From the NCBI RefSeq assembly GCF_030652775.1, contig NZ_JAUSPS010000037.1, positions 1 to 64,000 of the forward strand: DNA of 64,000 bases, given 5' to 3'. The DNA is from Acetobacterium sp. Lineage in GTDB: Bacteria; Bacillota; Clostridia; Eubacteriales; Eubacteriaceae. The notes under the pieces are model-generated. The model did no database searches, was not told where the DNA came from, and worked only from the letters and a program-made list of their open reading frames with translations. Both the position numbers and the translations under genes were made by a program. This document shows positions 16,390-24,496 of this stretch, in pieces (positions within the stretch are counted from its first letter, which is position 1; every line of letters starts with the position of its first letter).

Positions 16390-16473
16390 ATGAAAGAGAT
16401 GATTAGAACAAAAGGTTTGATATGTCAGAGAAAATTTGTGTGGCAATTGCAGTCAAAAGGTGAGCAGCGATGA
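16390..16473 (+). CDS. possible 27-residue leader ORF upstream of DUF2284 gene
   Basis: ATG at 16390 opens a 27-codon frame (MKEMIRTKGLICQRKFVWQL then QSKGEQR) whose TGA overlaps the DUF2284 ATG as ATGA. AAGAGAGAAAAG lies upstream as a weak ribosome binding site. It may be a coupling leader or chance. No family is recognised. Confidence 0.2.
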   Translation: MKEMIRTKGLICQRKFVWQLQSKGEQR

Positions 16474-17039
16474 ATAAACAAACGGAAATTGAAAAGGAAT
16501 TGACCCAACTACCCATTCTGGAATATGTATTCTTTAAACCCGAAGAGATTATTTTTTCCAAAGAGGTTCGGGATCTCTGTCAAGGCAATAGCTGCGGCAT
16601 GTATCATAGCACCTGGGCCTGTCCCCCGGCAGTGGGCAGTGTCGAAAGCTGCATAGAAAAATGTCAGGCTTATGATAAGGCAATGCTTTTTACCACCGCC
16701 ACCGAGGTAGCCAGCAGCTTTGATATGAAAGGATGGATGCGCGCCCGGGTCGAGCACGAGGCTCTAACCGATCAGGTGGCAGCTGTTTTCCGGCGCTACG
16801 ATAAAAATGCTTTGATCCTATCTACCGAAGGATGCACGGTCTGTAAAAAATGCAGCTACCCTGATGCGCCCTGCCGATTTCCGGATCGTATGTATCCGGC
16901 CACTGAAGGGTACGGCATTATGGTGATGCAGATGGCACCGGCTTTAAACGTTAAATATAATAATGGCGTCAATACCGTCACCTACTTCAGTATGGTGCTA
17001 TTTAATGAGAATGTGATACACAATGACCAGCTCATATGA
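16470..17039 (+). CDS. DUF2284 predicted metal-binding protein
   Basis: A 189-residue cysteine-rich protein. Conserved family features are CGMYHSTWACPPAVGS near residue 42, CIEKCQAYDKAMLF, and TEGCTVCKKCSYPDAPCRFP, where the cysteine spacing suggests an iron-sulfur or zinc site, followed by the PATEGYGI segment. DUF2284 proteins are common in anaerobes and are thought to bind metal; no reaction is established to my knowledge. It overlaps the DUF3786 gene by 17 bp and sits behind a MarR palindrome, so the pair probably acts together. Confidence 0.85.
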   Translation: MNKQTEIEKELTQLPILEYVFFKPEEIIFSKEVRDLCQGNSCGMYHSTWACPPAVGSVESCIEKCQAYDKAMLFTTATEVASSFDMKGWMRARVEHEALTDQVAAVFRRYDKNALILSTEGCTVCKKCSYPDAPCRFPDRMYPATEGYGIMVMQMAPALNVKYNNGVNTVTYFSMVLFNENVIHNDQLI

Positions 17040-17655
17040 TGTCATTTACGAGGCGCTGCTACCAAAACTGGCTAAGTGTGACCTGGCTGAAAGTGCAGCC
17101 CGTTTTGGCCTGAATATTAATCCAAATGGAGATATTATCATCAATTTTTTAAAACGTGGTTATCGCATTACCAATGCCGGGGTGATGCCACTTGATGGGA
17201 AACCGGTCAATACCAATAATCGCTCCATTCTGATCCATTATGTGTTGTCCCAGGGCACCGGCGATCCGGTTTATTCGTTCAAACCCCTTTTTCGCATGAC
17301 GACAGTCTTTTCAAGCGGCGACACCGGAAAAGCCAGCATGATGGATGCACCGCTGATTAAAGCTTTTGGAGATGACGTCAATAAATTGGATGGAACGATT
17401 ATAAAATTAGGCGGAAAATCGGAGCTTTCAAAAGAACCTTACAGCCAATGCTGGCTATTGGAAGTGCTGCCCAAAATACCGGTTAAGATTATCTATCGGG
17501 AAGCTGATGAGGATTTTCCCGTTGAGATTCAAACTCAATTTGATGTAACGGCGCTGGAATTTTTGGAATTTGAATGTCTAGCTTTTTTATGTAGCTGCCT
17601 TGTCAGAGCATTGACTAAAACTGCTGAATATGGAACTGTGGACGGATGGGAATAA
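17023..17655 (+). CDS. DUF3786 domain protein
   Basis: A 210-residue protein. The start VIYEALLPKLAKCDLAESAA, then NPNGDIIINFLKRGY and a PVNTNNRSILIHYVLSQGTG segment, are typical of DUF3786, as is the later IKLGGKSELSKEPYSQCW and PKIPVKIIYREADEDFP. It has no signal or membrane segment. DUF3786 often accompanies corrinoid and iron-sulfur proteins in anaerobes; its reaction is unknown. It starts inside the end of the DUF2284 gene, which indicates coupled expression, and a terminator follows. Confidence 0.82.
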   Translation: MTSSYDVIYEALLPKLAKCDLAESAARFGLNINPNGDIIINFLKRGYRITNAGVMPLDGKPVNTNNRSILIHYVLSQGTGDPVYSFKPLFRMTTVFSSGDTGKASMMDAPLIKAFGDDVNKLDGTIIKLGGKSELSKEPYSQCWLLEVLPKIPVKIIYREADEDFPVEIQTQFDVTALEFLEFECLAFLCSCLVRALTKTAEYGTVDGWE

Positions 17656-17681
17656 CAACTCGCCGTCCAGTTTTTAATTTT

Positions 17682-17706
17682 ACACCGAATTTTCGGTGTT
17701 TTTTGT
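17682..17706 (+). terminator. intrinsic terminator after DUF3786
   Basis: ACACCGAA (17682-17689) pairs with TTCGGTGT (17692-17699), followed by a run of T. Confidence 0.85.
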
Positions 17707-17731
17707 GCAAAAAATTATAGAAATAGTCACT

Positions 17732-17759
17732 TTAACACGAACTTAACAAAATATTAACG
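17732..17759 (+). promoter_or_regulatory. triple TTAACA direct repeat (PhoP/OmpR-type box) before SDR gene
   Basis: TTAACA (17732-17737), TTAACA (17743-17748) and TTAACG (17754-17759) are each separated by exactly five bases, giving an 11-bp period. The same motif and spacing occur before the response-regulator gene at 14005-14021. This is probably a response-regulator binding array. Confidence 0.6.
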
Positions 17760-17877
17760 TTGAGGAATAGTTGAAGCGTAATATAAGGCTATCAAAAGAA
17801 ATTAATAAGAAATTAATAAAAAAGCAAGGCGAAAAGCCTTTGAGTAAGCAAAATATTCATAAGATACGAAGGAGAAC

Positions 17878-18678
17878 ATGATGAAAGTACAAGGAAAAAA
17901 CATTGTCGTAACTGGTGGTGGAAATGGTGTTGGCAGAGAGCTGGTGTTACAGCTGTTGAATAAAGGCGCCATGGTCGTAGCAGTCGATATTAATCCGGAG
18001 GCATTGGAAGAAACGGTAACAATTGCCGGGAAAAATCCAAAACTATTTACCGAAGTGGTCGACATTTCAAATAAAGAAGCGGTCTTTGCCTTTGCCAGGA
18101 AGGCTATCGAAAAGTATGGAAAGATCGATGGTATCATCAACAATGCCGGGATCATCCAACCCTTTATTCATTTGAATGAACTGGAAATGGATCGCATTGA
18201 ACGAGTGATGAATATTAATTTCTACGGCACCCTCTATATGGTCAAAGCATTTTTACCGCATCTGTTGAAACGTCCGGAAGCCCATATTGTCAATGTTTCC
18301 AGTATGGGAGGCTTTTTACCGGTACCGGGGCAAAGTGTATACGGCGCGTCCAAAGCAGCAGTCAAACTGCTGACCGAAGGATTATCATCAGAATTAAAAG
18401 ATACTAATGTCAATGTATCGGTCGTTATTCCCGGTGGGATTGCGACTGATATCAAGAAGAATTCCAATATTTCCCACCAGACAGCTAGCGATCGTAATAA
18501 AGCGAACAAAGTATTAACGCCTGAAAAAGCAGCGGAATTGATTATCAAGACCATGGAGAAGAAAAAACTGCGATCCTATATTGGCAAAGACTGTAACCTG
18601 ATGAATATATTCTATAAAATCAGCTCAGGTTTGGCGATGGGGATGATTAATCGGGTGATGGCGGCAAATGCTCATTAA
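17878..18678 (+). CDS. short-chain dehydrogenase/reductase (SDR)
   Basis: A 266-residue classical SDR. The NAD(P)-binding loop is TGGGNGVGRE (residues about 12-21), VDIN marks the coenzyme-specificity position, and NNAG lies near residue 88. The catalytic residues are N112 region, serine in NVSSMGGF and YGASK (Y-x-x-x-K). The last 40 residues are hydrophobic (MNIFYKISSGLAMGMI) and may contact the membrane. AAGGAG precedes two adjacent ATGs; either could be used. It is a single gene with a triple direct repeat upstream, suggesting control by an OmpR-type regulator. The substrate is unknown. Confidence 0.88.
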   Translation: MMKVQGKNIVVTGGGNGVGRELVLQLLNKGAMVVAVDINPEALEETVTIAGKNPKLFTEVVDISNKEAVFAFARKAIEKYGKIDGIINNAGIIQPFIHLNELEMDRIERVMNINFYGTLYMVKAFLPHLLKRPEAHIVNVSSMGGFLPVPGQSVYGASKAAVKLLTEGLSSELKDTNVNVSVVIPGGIATDIKKNSNISHQTASDRNKANKVLTPEKAAELIIKTMEKKKLRSYIGKDCNLMNIFYKISSGLAMGMINRVMAANAH

Positions 18679-18844
18679 GATCATCAAGCTCTGAATTGGG
18701 TTGATTTATGAGTAGACAGCCCTAACGCTTTTGAAAAGATTGCCGATATTTATAGCAGTAGAGTTCATTAAAATAATGGTGTTTATTCAATTTTGATGAT
18801 AAACTGAAGTGGTTAAAATACGAAGGATTTACAGGAGAAAAAAG

Positions 18845-20218
18845 ATGGATCAGAACAAAAGTCTTTTTAAAAAGAAACTTGCAATCAGCATTTCAATAGT
18901 GGTATCCCTTTTTCTCCTGACGGTTTTTTTGCTGATCATTGGCATGTTTATGAATAACATGAAACAACAGGAAATGTTAAAAACAACCGATAAATTCATA
19001 AATTTTAAAAGTCAGGTGGAACGCCTGATTTTCACAAATAAAACCCTGGTTCAAGGTTTTGAAGCTTATATCCTGGTCAACCCGGGGCTGGATGAAGAAG
19101 AGGCCTATATTTTTCTGGATAATCTCTTATCGAAAAATGAAAACCAGATCAGAAACATTGGGGTATGTCAGGATACGACGATCATTTGGAATTATCCCAA
19201 GGAAGGAAATACGGCGGCCATTGGCGTCGACCTGGCCAAGGTTGACAGCCAGAAAGAGCTGGTCCTAAAGGTTAAAAATGAACTTGTCCCGATCTTACAG
19301 GGGCCAGTCGAGCTGGTTCAGGGCGGGACTGGTTTTATTATCCGGCTTCCCATCGTTAGAAAGGACACCGGTTATTGGGGACAGATCAGTATCGTGCTGA
19401 AAGGCGATAAAATCATGGAGGCCATTAGTGGTTATGCCGAAGATGCCGGATTAAATGTCGCTATCTTCAATGATCAAAACAAAACGGTACCATTTTTTGG
19501 TTCGATGAGTGCGGTTGGCAAATCACCATTAACCTTTGCCATCGATCCGGACTTTGTTGATTGGAAGGTAGTAGTATCGCCTAAAGAAGGGTGCGAAAAT
19601 AATCAGTTCATTTTTTGGTGTGCCACTTTTTTAGCCGTTTTAATTGCCGCCGGAGCCGGTCTGTTAACCTTCAGAGCCCTAAAAACAAATTATCAATTGC
19701 GGATTATGTCCAGTCACGATTCCCTTACTGGTCTTTATAATCGCCATTATTTAAATGAATACCAGACCATGGTTTTGGCCTCGGCCAAAAGAAATAATCG
19801 ACAGGTCGGGTTTATAAGTATGGACTTGAATCATTTCAAGAATATCAATGACACCTATGGGCACAACGTTGGCGATCTGGTCCTCGCTGAAACGGCTCGG
19901 GTTTTAATCGAAAGCACTAGAATCGGAGAGGCAGTATTTAGATTGGGCGGCGATGAGTTTCTGATAATCATGCCGGATATAGAAGACCGAACCGCATTGC
20001 AACAAGCCCGGGAAAGGCTTGCAAACAGTTTTAAAACTGAATTTCACCTGGCCGATTATCCCGCTAAAATTGCGGTGAGTATTGGTACGGCCATATTTCC
20101 CGAGGATGGCAATAATATTGATGCCTTGCTTCAGATTGCCGATGAAGAAATGTATGCGGATAAAAAGGAACAGAAAATGAACCAAGCAGAAAATCAAACG
20201 GAGCAACCATCGGGATGA
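18845..20218 (+). CDS. membrane diguanylate cyclase with CHASE sensor (CHASE-GGDEF)
   Basis: A 457-residue protein. The ATG at 18845 is chosen for its CAGGAGAAAAAAG site. TM1 spans about residues 10-33 and TM2 about 255-278. Between them is a CHASE-like extracytoplasmic sensor, recognised by NIGVCQDTTIIWNYPKEGN, AIGVDLAK and GPVELVQGGTGFIIRLPI. The GGDEF domain follows, with HDSLTGLYNRHYL and RLGGDEFLIIMP. Five residues before GGDEF lies RIGE, a near match to the RxxD product-inhibition site. The intact active-site motif suggests c-di-GMP synthesis in response to an external ligand. Confidence 0.9.
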   Translation: MDQNKSLFKKKLAISISIVVSLFLLTVFLLIIGMFMNNMKQQEMLKTTDKFINFKSQVERLIFTNKTLVQGFEAYILVNPGLDEEEAYIFLDNLLSKNENQIRNIGVCQDTTIIWNYPKEGNTAAIGVDLAKVDSQKELVLKVKNELVPILQGPVELVQGGTGFIIRLPIVRKDTGYWGQISIVLKGDKIMEAISGYAEDAGLNVAIFNDQNKTVPFFGSMSAVGKSPLTFAIDPDFVDWKVVVSPKEGCENNQFIFWCATFLAVLIAAGAGLLTFRALKTNYQLRIMSSHDSLTGLYNRHYLNEYQTMVLASAKRNNRQVGFISMDLNHFKNINDTYGHNVGDLVLAETARVLIESTRIGEAVFRLGGDEFLIIMPDIEDRTALQQARERLANSFKTEFHLADYPAKIAVSIGTAIFPEDGNNIDALLQIADEEMYADKKEQKMNQAENQTEQPSG

Positions 20219-20307
20219 CTTGTCAACAGGGACGTATTATGATAATATGAATAGCTCGTACCCCGGTAAAAACCAATAAAAATCAATTATGAATGGAGAA
20301 TAATAAA

Positions 20308-20649
20308 ATGGAACAATTGCCTAATTGCCCTAAATGCAATTCAGAATATACCTATGAAGATGGAGAACTGCTGATCTGTCCAGAATGTGCCCATGAGTGG
20401 ACCGTCGACGCAACAAACGAAAACGGCGGCGATGAAAAGATCGTCAAAGATTCAAATGGAAATGTTTTAGCAAGTGGAGATACGGTCATCTTAATTAAGG
20501 ACCTGAAAGTAAAAGGTAGTTCCCAGGATTTGAAAAAGGGAACCAAGGTAAAAAACATCCGTCTGGTTGATGGCGATCATAATATCGACTGTAAAATTGA
20601 CGGCTTTGGAGCGATGTCCTTAAAATCGGAGTTTGTTAAAAAGGCATAA
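20308..20649 (+). CDS. yjdM: YjdM/PhnA-type zinc-ribbon protein
   Basis: A 113-residue protein. The ATG at 20308 is preferred because GGAG lies nine bases upstream; an ATG 15 bases earlier overlaps that site. The N-terminal zinc ribbon is [21 protein letters not shown] in two CxxC pairs, followed by the PhnA core with [20 protein letters not shown] and [20 protein letters not shown]. The family was named for an association with phosphonate use, but its members lack a proven role in it; function remains uncertain. It stands alone and ends at a strong terminator. Confidence 0.88.
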   Translation: MEQLPNCPKCNSEYTYEDGELLICPECAHEWTVDATNENGGDEKIVKDSNGNVLASGDTVILIKDLKVKGSSQDLKKGTKVKNIRLVDGDHNIDCKIDGFGAMSLKSEFVKKA

Positions 20650-20732
20650 TGGTCTGAAATCAACAGTAGTTAAACCCGGATAGTTTTCTGAAAATATAAA
20701 ATCAAAACAAAACTAAATATTAAATAACGATA

Positions 20733-20777
20733 AGCCCCCTGAATTTCGCGAGTAGAAAATCAGGGGGCTGGTTTTTT
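20733..20777 (+). terminator. intrinsic terminator after YjdM gene
   Basis: AGCCCCCTGA (20733-20742) pairs with TCAGGGGGCT (20760-20769), followed by GG and six T. Confidence 0.85.
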
Positions 20778-20812
20778 AAAAACGACAATTTTCAAAAAAT
20801 CTCAAAAATTGA

Positions 20813-20843
20813 TTGACTTGGAGTTAACTCCATATGTTAAAGT
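20813..20843 (+). promoter_or_regulatory. MerR-type promoter/operator 1 (merR gene)
   Basis: TTGACT (20813-20818), a 19-bp spacer, TAAAGT (20838-20843). The spacer holds the perfect palindrome TGGAGTTAACTCCA (20819-20832). A 19-bp spacer carrying a dyad is the hallmark of MerR-activated promoters. Near-copies occur at 21385 and 22725. Confidence 0.8.
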
Positions 20844-20914
20844 GGATAGAAGCTAGTAAAGGATAAATAAAACCATAGCGAAAGAAAATCTCAAGTGAAC
20901 CGAGGTGAATTTCC

Positions 20915-21292
20915 ATGACCATTACCGAAGTAAGTAAAAAATATGATATCTCTCAGGATACCCTGCGGTATTATGAGCGGATCGGATTAATTCCGGCAGT
21001 TAATCGGACCAAAGGCGGAATGCGGGACTATACCGAAGAATCTTGCGGCTGGATTGAGCTGGCGAAATGCATGCGTTCGGCTGGAATTCCCATTGAAGCC
21101 CTGATTGAATACTGCGCGCTGGCCCAGCAGGGGGACGCGACCATCACGACCAGAAAAGAATTGCTGGTTGAAGAACGGACTAAGCTGCTGGAAAAAATGG
21201 AAGATATGAAAAAGACCCTGGATAAGCTCAACTACAAGATTGACATCTACGAAAAAGCTGAAGTGTCCGGGGTTTTATCCTGGAAGAAATAG
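20915..21292 (+). CDS. MerR-family transcriptional regulator
   Basis: A 125-residue regulator. The winged HTH occupies residues 1-70: TITEVSKKYDISQDTLRYYERIGLI (read as TITEVSKKYDISQDTL and RYYERIGLIP), then NRTKGGMRDYTEESCGWIEL and CMRSAGIPIEALIEY. A dimerising coiled coil (about 80-118) closes the protein. Only one cysteine lies near the effector region, and no CxxC metal-binding loop is seen, so it is not a classical metal sensor; it resembles regulators of aldehyde or thiol-stress genes. Three matching promoters, including its own, suggest a local regulon with the aldo/keto reductase and O-acetyltransferase genes. Confidence 0.9.
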   Translation: MTITEVSKKYDISQDTLRYYERIGLIPAVNRTKGGMRDYTEESCGWIELAKCMRSAGIPIEALIEYCALAQQGDATITTRKELLVEERTKLLEKMEDMKKTLDKLNYKIDIYEKAEVSGVLSWKK

Positions 21293-21326
21293 CATCAGCG
21301 TTTAACTGAAGCACACGAGTGCATTC

Positions 21327-21362
21327 AAAATCTCCGTACCTTAAGCGTATGGAGATTTTTTT
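21327..21362 (+). terminator. intrinsic terminator after MerR gene
   Basis: AAAATCTCCGTAC pairs with GTATGGAGATTTT across CTTAAGC, one bulge, followed by T residues. A very similar hairpin ends the next gene (22671-22708). Confidence 0.8.
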
Positions 21363-21384
21363 AAAAATAAATTAATAAAAAATA

Positions 21385-21415
21385 TTGACTTGGAGTAAAG
21401 TCTAGATGGTAGTAT
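21385..21415 (+). promoter_or_regulatory. MerR-type promoter/operator 2 (aldo/keto reductase)
   Basis: TTGACT (21385-21390), 19-bp spacer beginning TGGAGTAAAGTCTAGATGG, TAGTAT (21410-21415). The spacer matches the first site in TGGAGT-AA but its right arm is weaker. Confidence 0.75.
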
Positions 21416-21505
21416 AGTAATAGTAGATAAATTATCCATTATAAATTAATTTGACTAAACAGTCGGTCACAGATTGTTTAAATCTAAAATTAGGGAGACT
21501 AAAAG

Positions 21506-22657
21506 ATGTTGTATCGAAAATTCGGAAAAACAAATGAAGAGGTTTCGGTTCTGGGGTTTGGTTGCATGCGCTTGCCGGTTATCGATGGGGTTCAAAACCA
21601 TATCGATGATGGAAAAGCCATTGAGATGTTAAGATACGCCATCGATCATGGCGTGAACTATATCGATACCGCCTATCCTTATCATGGCACCGGTTTTGAC
21701 AAAGGTGGAGAGAGCGAACTTTTTGTGGCCCGGGCTTTAAAAAATGGCTACCGCGAACGGGTTAAAATCGCGACTAAGCTGCCGTCATGGCTGATTCAGT
21801 CACGGGCGGATATGGAACGATTATTGGACGAACAGTTGAAACGACTGGAAACCGATACAATCGATTTTTACCTGCTGCATGGACTCAACCGAGGCTTCTG
21901 GCAAAATCTGAAAAATTTGGGAGCTTTTGAATTTCTGGATCAAGCCATCAAAGACGGTAAAATCAAACACGCTGGTTTCTCTTTTCATGATGACTTTGAT
22001 TTATTTGTCGAAATTGTCGATGCATATGATTGGTCTTTTTGCCAAATCCAATACAACTATCTCGACGAAAACTATCAGGCCGGTAAAAAAGGCCTGGAAT
22101 ATGCGGCCGGCAAAGGAATGGGAATCACCATTATGGAACCAATCAGAGGCGGGTCTCTGGTCGATAAATTACCCACAGAGATTTTAGAGGCCTGGAACCA
22201 GGCCCCAATTAAAAGAACACCGGCTCAATGGGCACTGCGGTGGGTTATGAATCATCCTGAGGTTTCTGTGGTGCTCAGTGGTATGACAACGATGGATCAG
22301 GTGGTCGATAATATCAATACCGCCAATGAAGGTGCGGCCAATTCCTTAACCAACGAAGAACTGGCGTTAGTGGATTTTGCCAAGAAAACAATAACAGAAA
22401 AGATGAAGGTCAACTGTACAAATTGCCGGTATTGTATGCCCTGTCCATCCGGGGTCGATATTCCAGGACATTTTGCCCTTTATAATAATGCTTTTCTATT
22501 TGATGCACTACCAAGAGCCAAAGGTCTATACCAAACAATGTTTCCGCAAGATGCCAAAGCCTCGAATTGCGTTGAATGTGGGAAATGTGAAGAACATTGT
22601 CCCCAGAATATTGCCATTATTGAGGAATTGAAAAATGTCAGAGCGGCCTTAGAATAA
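21506..22657 (+). CDS. aldo/keto reductase with C-terminal 4Fe-4S ferredoxin domain
   Basis: A 383-residue protein. The AKR barrel (1-290) starts with MLYRKFGKTNEEVSVLGFG and carries the tetrad candidates D (YIDTAYPYHG, with Y) and lysine in KIATKLPSW, with histidine in DFYLLHGL. The C-terminal region (about 300-380) has CTNCRYCMPCPSGVDIP and SNCVECGKCEEHCPQ, the ligands for iron-sulfur clusters. This fused type is common in Clostridia and probably takes electrons from ferredoxin as well as from NAD(P)H. It is headed by a MerR-type promoter. The carbonyl substrate is unknown. A paralogue lies at 24497. Confidence 0.9.
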   Translation: MLYRKFGKTNEEVSVLGFGCMRLPVIDGVQNHIDDGKAIEMLRYAIDHGVNYIDTAYPYHGTGFDKGGESELFVARALKNGYRERVKIATKLPSWLIQSRADMERLLDEQLKRLETDTIDFYLLHGLNRGFWQNLKNLGAFEFLDQAIKDGKIKHAGFSFHDDFDLFVEIVDAYDWSFCQIQYNYLDENYQAGKKGLEYAAGKGMGITIMEPIRGGSLVDKLPTEILEAWNQAPIKRTPAQWALRWVMNHPEVSVVLSGMTTMDQVVDNINTANEGAANSLTNEELALVDFAKKTITEKMKVNCTNCRYCMPCPSGVDIPGHFALYNNAFLFDALPRAKGLYQTMFPQDAKASNCVECGKCEEHCPQNIAIIEELKNVRAALE

Positions 22658-22670
22658 AGTTGATGCTGTA

Positions 22671-22708
22671 AAATCTCCGTACCTTAAAGGTGCGGAGTTT
22701 TTTTTAAG
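22671..22708 (+). terminator. intrinsic terminator after aldo/keto reductase
   Basis: CTCCGTACC pairs with GGTGCGGAG across TTAAA (one G-T pair), followed by eight T. Confidence 0.85.
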
Positions 22709-22724
22709 AAAAGAATAAAGGGGA

Positions 22725-22755
22725 TTGACTTGGAGTGAACTCCAGATGGTACAGT
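22725..22755 (+). promoter_or_regulatory. MerR-type promoter/operator 3 (O-acetyltransferase operon)
   Basis: TTGACT (22725-22730), a 19-bp spacer TGGAGTGAACTCCAGATGG, TACAGT (22750-22755). The dyad TGGAGT-GA-ACTCCA is nearly symmetric. This is the third copy of the site in two kilobases. Confidence 0.78.
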
Positions 22756-22805
22756 AAATAATATCGCTGATTAAATGATAAATGATGAGAGGATTGAAGA
22801 GATAA

Positions 22806-23384
22806 ATGAATGTAGATGAATTTTTAGAACACTTAAATCAGAGAGAAGTGGTTAAAGGTGGCTCGGAAGTCCATTTGATGATGCACGACATCTCTCAGGA
22901 GGCGCTGAAACTGACAACAGAGCTCAATGGCAGCTATCATCCGCCAGAAGAAATCCGGGAGATTTTTTCCCGACTAACGGGTAAACCAGTAGATGAAACT
23001 TTTGGATTGTTTCCGCCATTTGCTACCGATTGTGGTAAAAATATTCACGTCGGAAAAAATGTTTTTATCAATTCGGGCTGCCGTTTTCAGGATCAGGGCG
23101 GCATCTTTATTGGGGATGGGGTTCTGATCGGCCACAATGTGGTGTTGGCAACCCTCAACCATGATATCAATCCGCAAAAACGCAGTGATATGTATCCAGC
23201 ACCCATTCGAATTGGCAATAATGTCTGGATTGGTGCACAGGCCACGGTGCTTCCCGGGGTTACTATTGGTGATGGGGCCATTGTCGCGGCCGGAGCGGTG
23301 GTAACCAAAGATGTGCCAGCTAATGTGATTGTCGGCGGAGTCCCGGCCAAGATCATCAAAAAGATTGAAATAAATCAGAAATAA
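22806..23384 (+). CDS. hexapeptide-repeat O-acetyltransferase (maltose/galactoside type)
   Basis: A 192-residue protein. Residues 1-65 form the helical N-terminal domain. From about residue 75 onward a left-handed beta helix is visible as repeated hexapeptides: [36 protein letters not shown], then NHDINP with the catalytic histidine and the loop [31 protein letters not shown] is the standard ending. It transfers acetyl from acetyl-CoA to a sugar or small thiogalactoside-like hydroxyl. Its promoter matches the MerR sites, so it probably belongs to that stress regulon. The acceptor is not identifiable. Confidence 0.88.
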   Translation: MNVDEFLEHLNQREVVKGGSEVHLMMHDISQEALKLTTELNGSYHPPEEIREIFSRLTGKPVDETFGLFPPFATDCGKNIHVGKNVFINSGCRFQDQGGIFIGDGVLIGHNVVLATLNHDINPQKRSDMYPAPIRIGNNVWIGAQATVLPGVTIGDGAIVAAGAVVTKDVPANVIVGGVPAKIIKKIEINQK

Positions 23385-23423
23385 ATTGCGAAATATCCTG
23401 AATAAAAAGAAGGAGGAAACAGG

Positions 23424-23948
23424 ATGCGCAATATGAAAAAGGTGTATTTGATTTTTGTTTTACTGACCTTATGTTTGGGTTTGGTGGCTTGCGACTGTGG
23501 CCAAACCCAGAAAAGCGAGCCGGTGAATCAAGAAAATACAGCGATAGTTAATGATCCGGAAATACCTAAAGAAGTGGTAAATACACCGGTGATGAAAAAT
23601 TTAAAGATAACAGTAGATGGCCAGGAATTTTTTGCGAATCTTTATGAAAATGAGACAACTTTGAAATTCGTCGAAAAACTGCCGTTAACCATTGACATGA
23701 GTGAACTCAATGGTAACGAAAAGCTCTATTATTTTGAGGAGCCTTTACCTGTAGCAGCTGAGCAGATTGGAGAAATCCGGGCGGGTGATCTCATGATGTA
23801 TGGTGATGATTGTCTTGTTTTATTCTATGAAAATTTTTCAAGCTCTTATCGTTATACCCGAATCGGAGCAATTGAAAATGCTGACGGGTTAGCCGAAGCG
23901 GTTGGCAATGGAACGGTGAGAATTTCGTTCAGCTTATCTGGGGTTTAA
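23424..23948 (+). CDS. lipoprotein with cyclophilin-like domain
   Basis: A 174-residue protein with a lipoprotein signal peptide (basic MRNMKK, hydrophobic core, LVAC with the modified cysteine near residue 23). A linker of about 30 residues is followed by a domain beginning MKNLKITVDGQEFFANLYEN and ETTLKFVEKLPLTIDMSELN, ending in a GTVRISFSL strand, as in the bacterial cyclophilin-like fold. The catalytic arginine of true peptidyl-prolyl isomerases is not evident, so enzymatic activity is uncertain. It lies 39 bp after the acetyltransferase gene and is probably co-transcribed with it under the MerR promoter. Confidence 0.72.
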   Translation: MRNMKKVYLIFVLLTLCLGLVACDCGQTQKSEPVNQENTAIVNDPEIPKEVVNTPVMKNLKITVDGQEFFANLYENETTLKFVEKLPLTIDMSELNGNEKLYYFEEPLPVAAEQIGEIRAGDLMMYGDDCLVLFYENFSSSYRYTRIGAIENADGLAEAVGNGTVRISFSLSGV

Positions 23949-23980
23949 TCATCAGAAAAATAGAAAAGGAGTAAAACATT

Positions 23981-24398
23981 ATGAAAAAACAAGAATTAGA
24001 GAAGGTATCCGATTTTGCACTAGGTGAGGAAAACCTGGGATTAGCGCCGTACTTTATCGGAAAAAGTTATTTAAGTCTTTTGAATGATCAGGAGGTGGAC
24101 ATTTACAATGTTACTTTTGAACCGGGTTGCCGTAATAACTGGCATATCCATCATGGGTGTGGGCAGATATTAATTTGTGTTGGTGGCCATGGTTGGTATC
24201 AGGAAGCCGGACAAGAAGTTCGAACGCTAGAAAAGTGGAGATATAGTGTACATCGCAGCGGAAGTCAAGCACTGGCATGGTGCGGTAAAGGATGAAGCCT
24301 TTGCCCATCTATCATTGACCGTTCCGACGGAAGGTGCCAGCCATGAATGGCTTGAACCGGTGACTGATGAAGCGTATAACAAACTAAAAATCCAGTAA
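23981..24398 (+). pseudogene. cupin-domain protein, frameshifted
   Basis: The open frame from 23981 stops at 24295 after 104 residues, but the cupin fold continues in the next frame to a TAA at 24396-24398 (GDIVYIAAEVKHWHGAVKD, then EAFAHLSLTVPTEGASHEWL). The first half has FEPGCRNNWHIHHGCGQIL with the metal-binding histidines, and the second half carries the KHWHG histidine. Removing one A from the run at 24231-24234 restores a single 138-residue reading frame (RTLESGDI). It is therefore either a recent one-base insertion or a sequencing error. The family often accompanies carboxymuconolactone decarboxylase-like and aldo/keto reductase genes. Confidence 0.8.
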
Positions 24399-24496
24399 AA
24401 ACAGAACCATCAATTGTGGTGGCATTCCTGGCCTGAATCATTAAATGAAGTGGCCAAATAAGTAAAAATAGTGATTAAGAAAAATTGGAGGAAAAA

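Noticed and set aside
16415-16465. A 13-codon frame (MSEKICVAIAVKR) before the DUF2284 gene
   Set aside because: Very short, no ribosome binding site of note and overlaps another short frame; no basis to call a gene.
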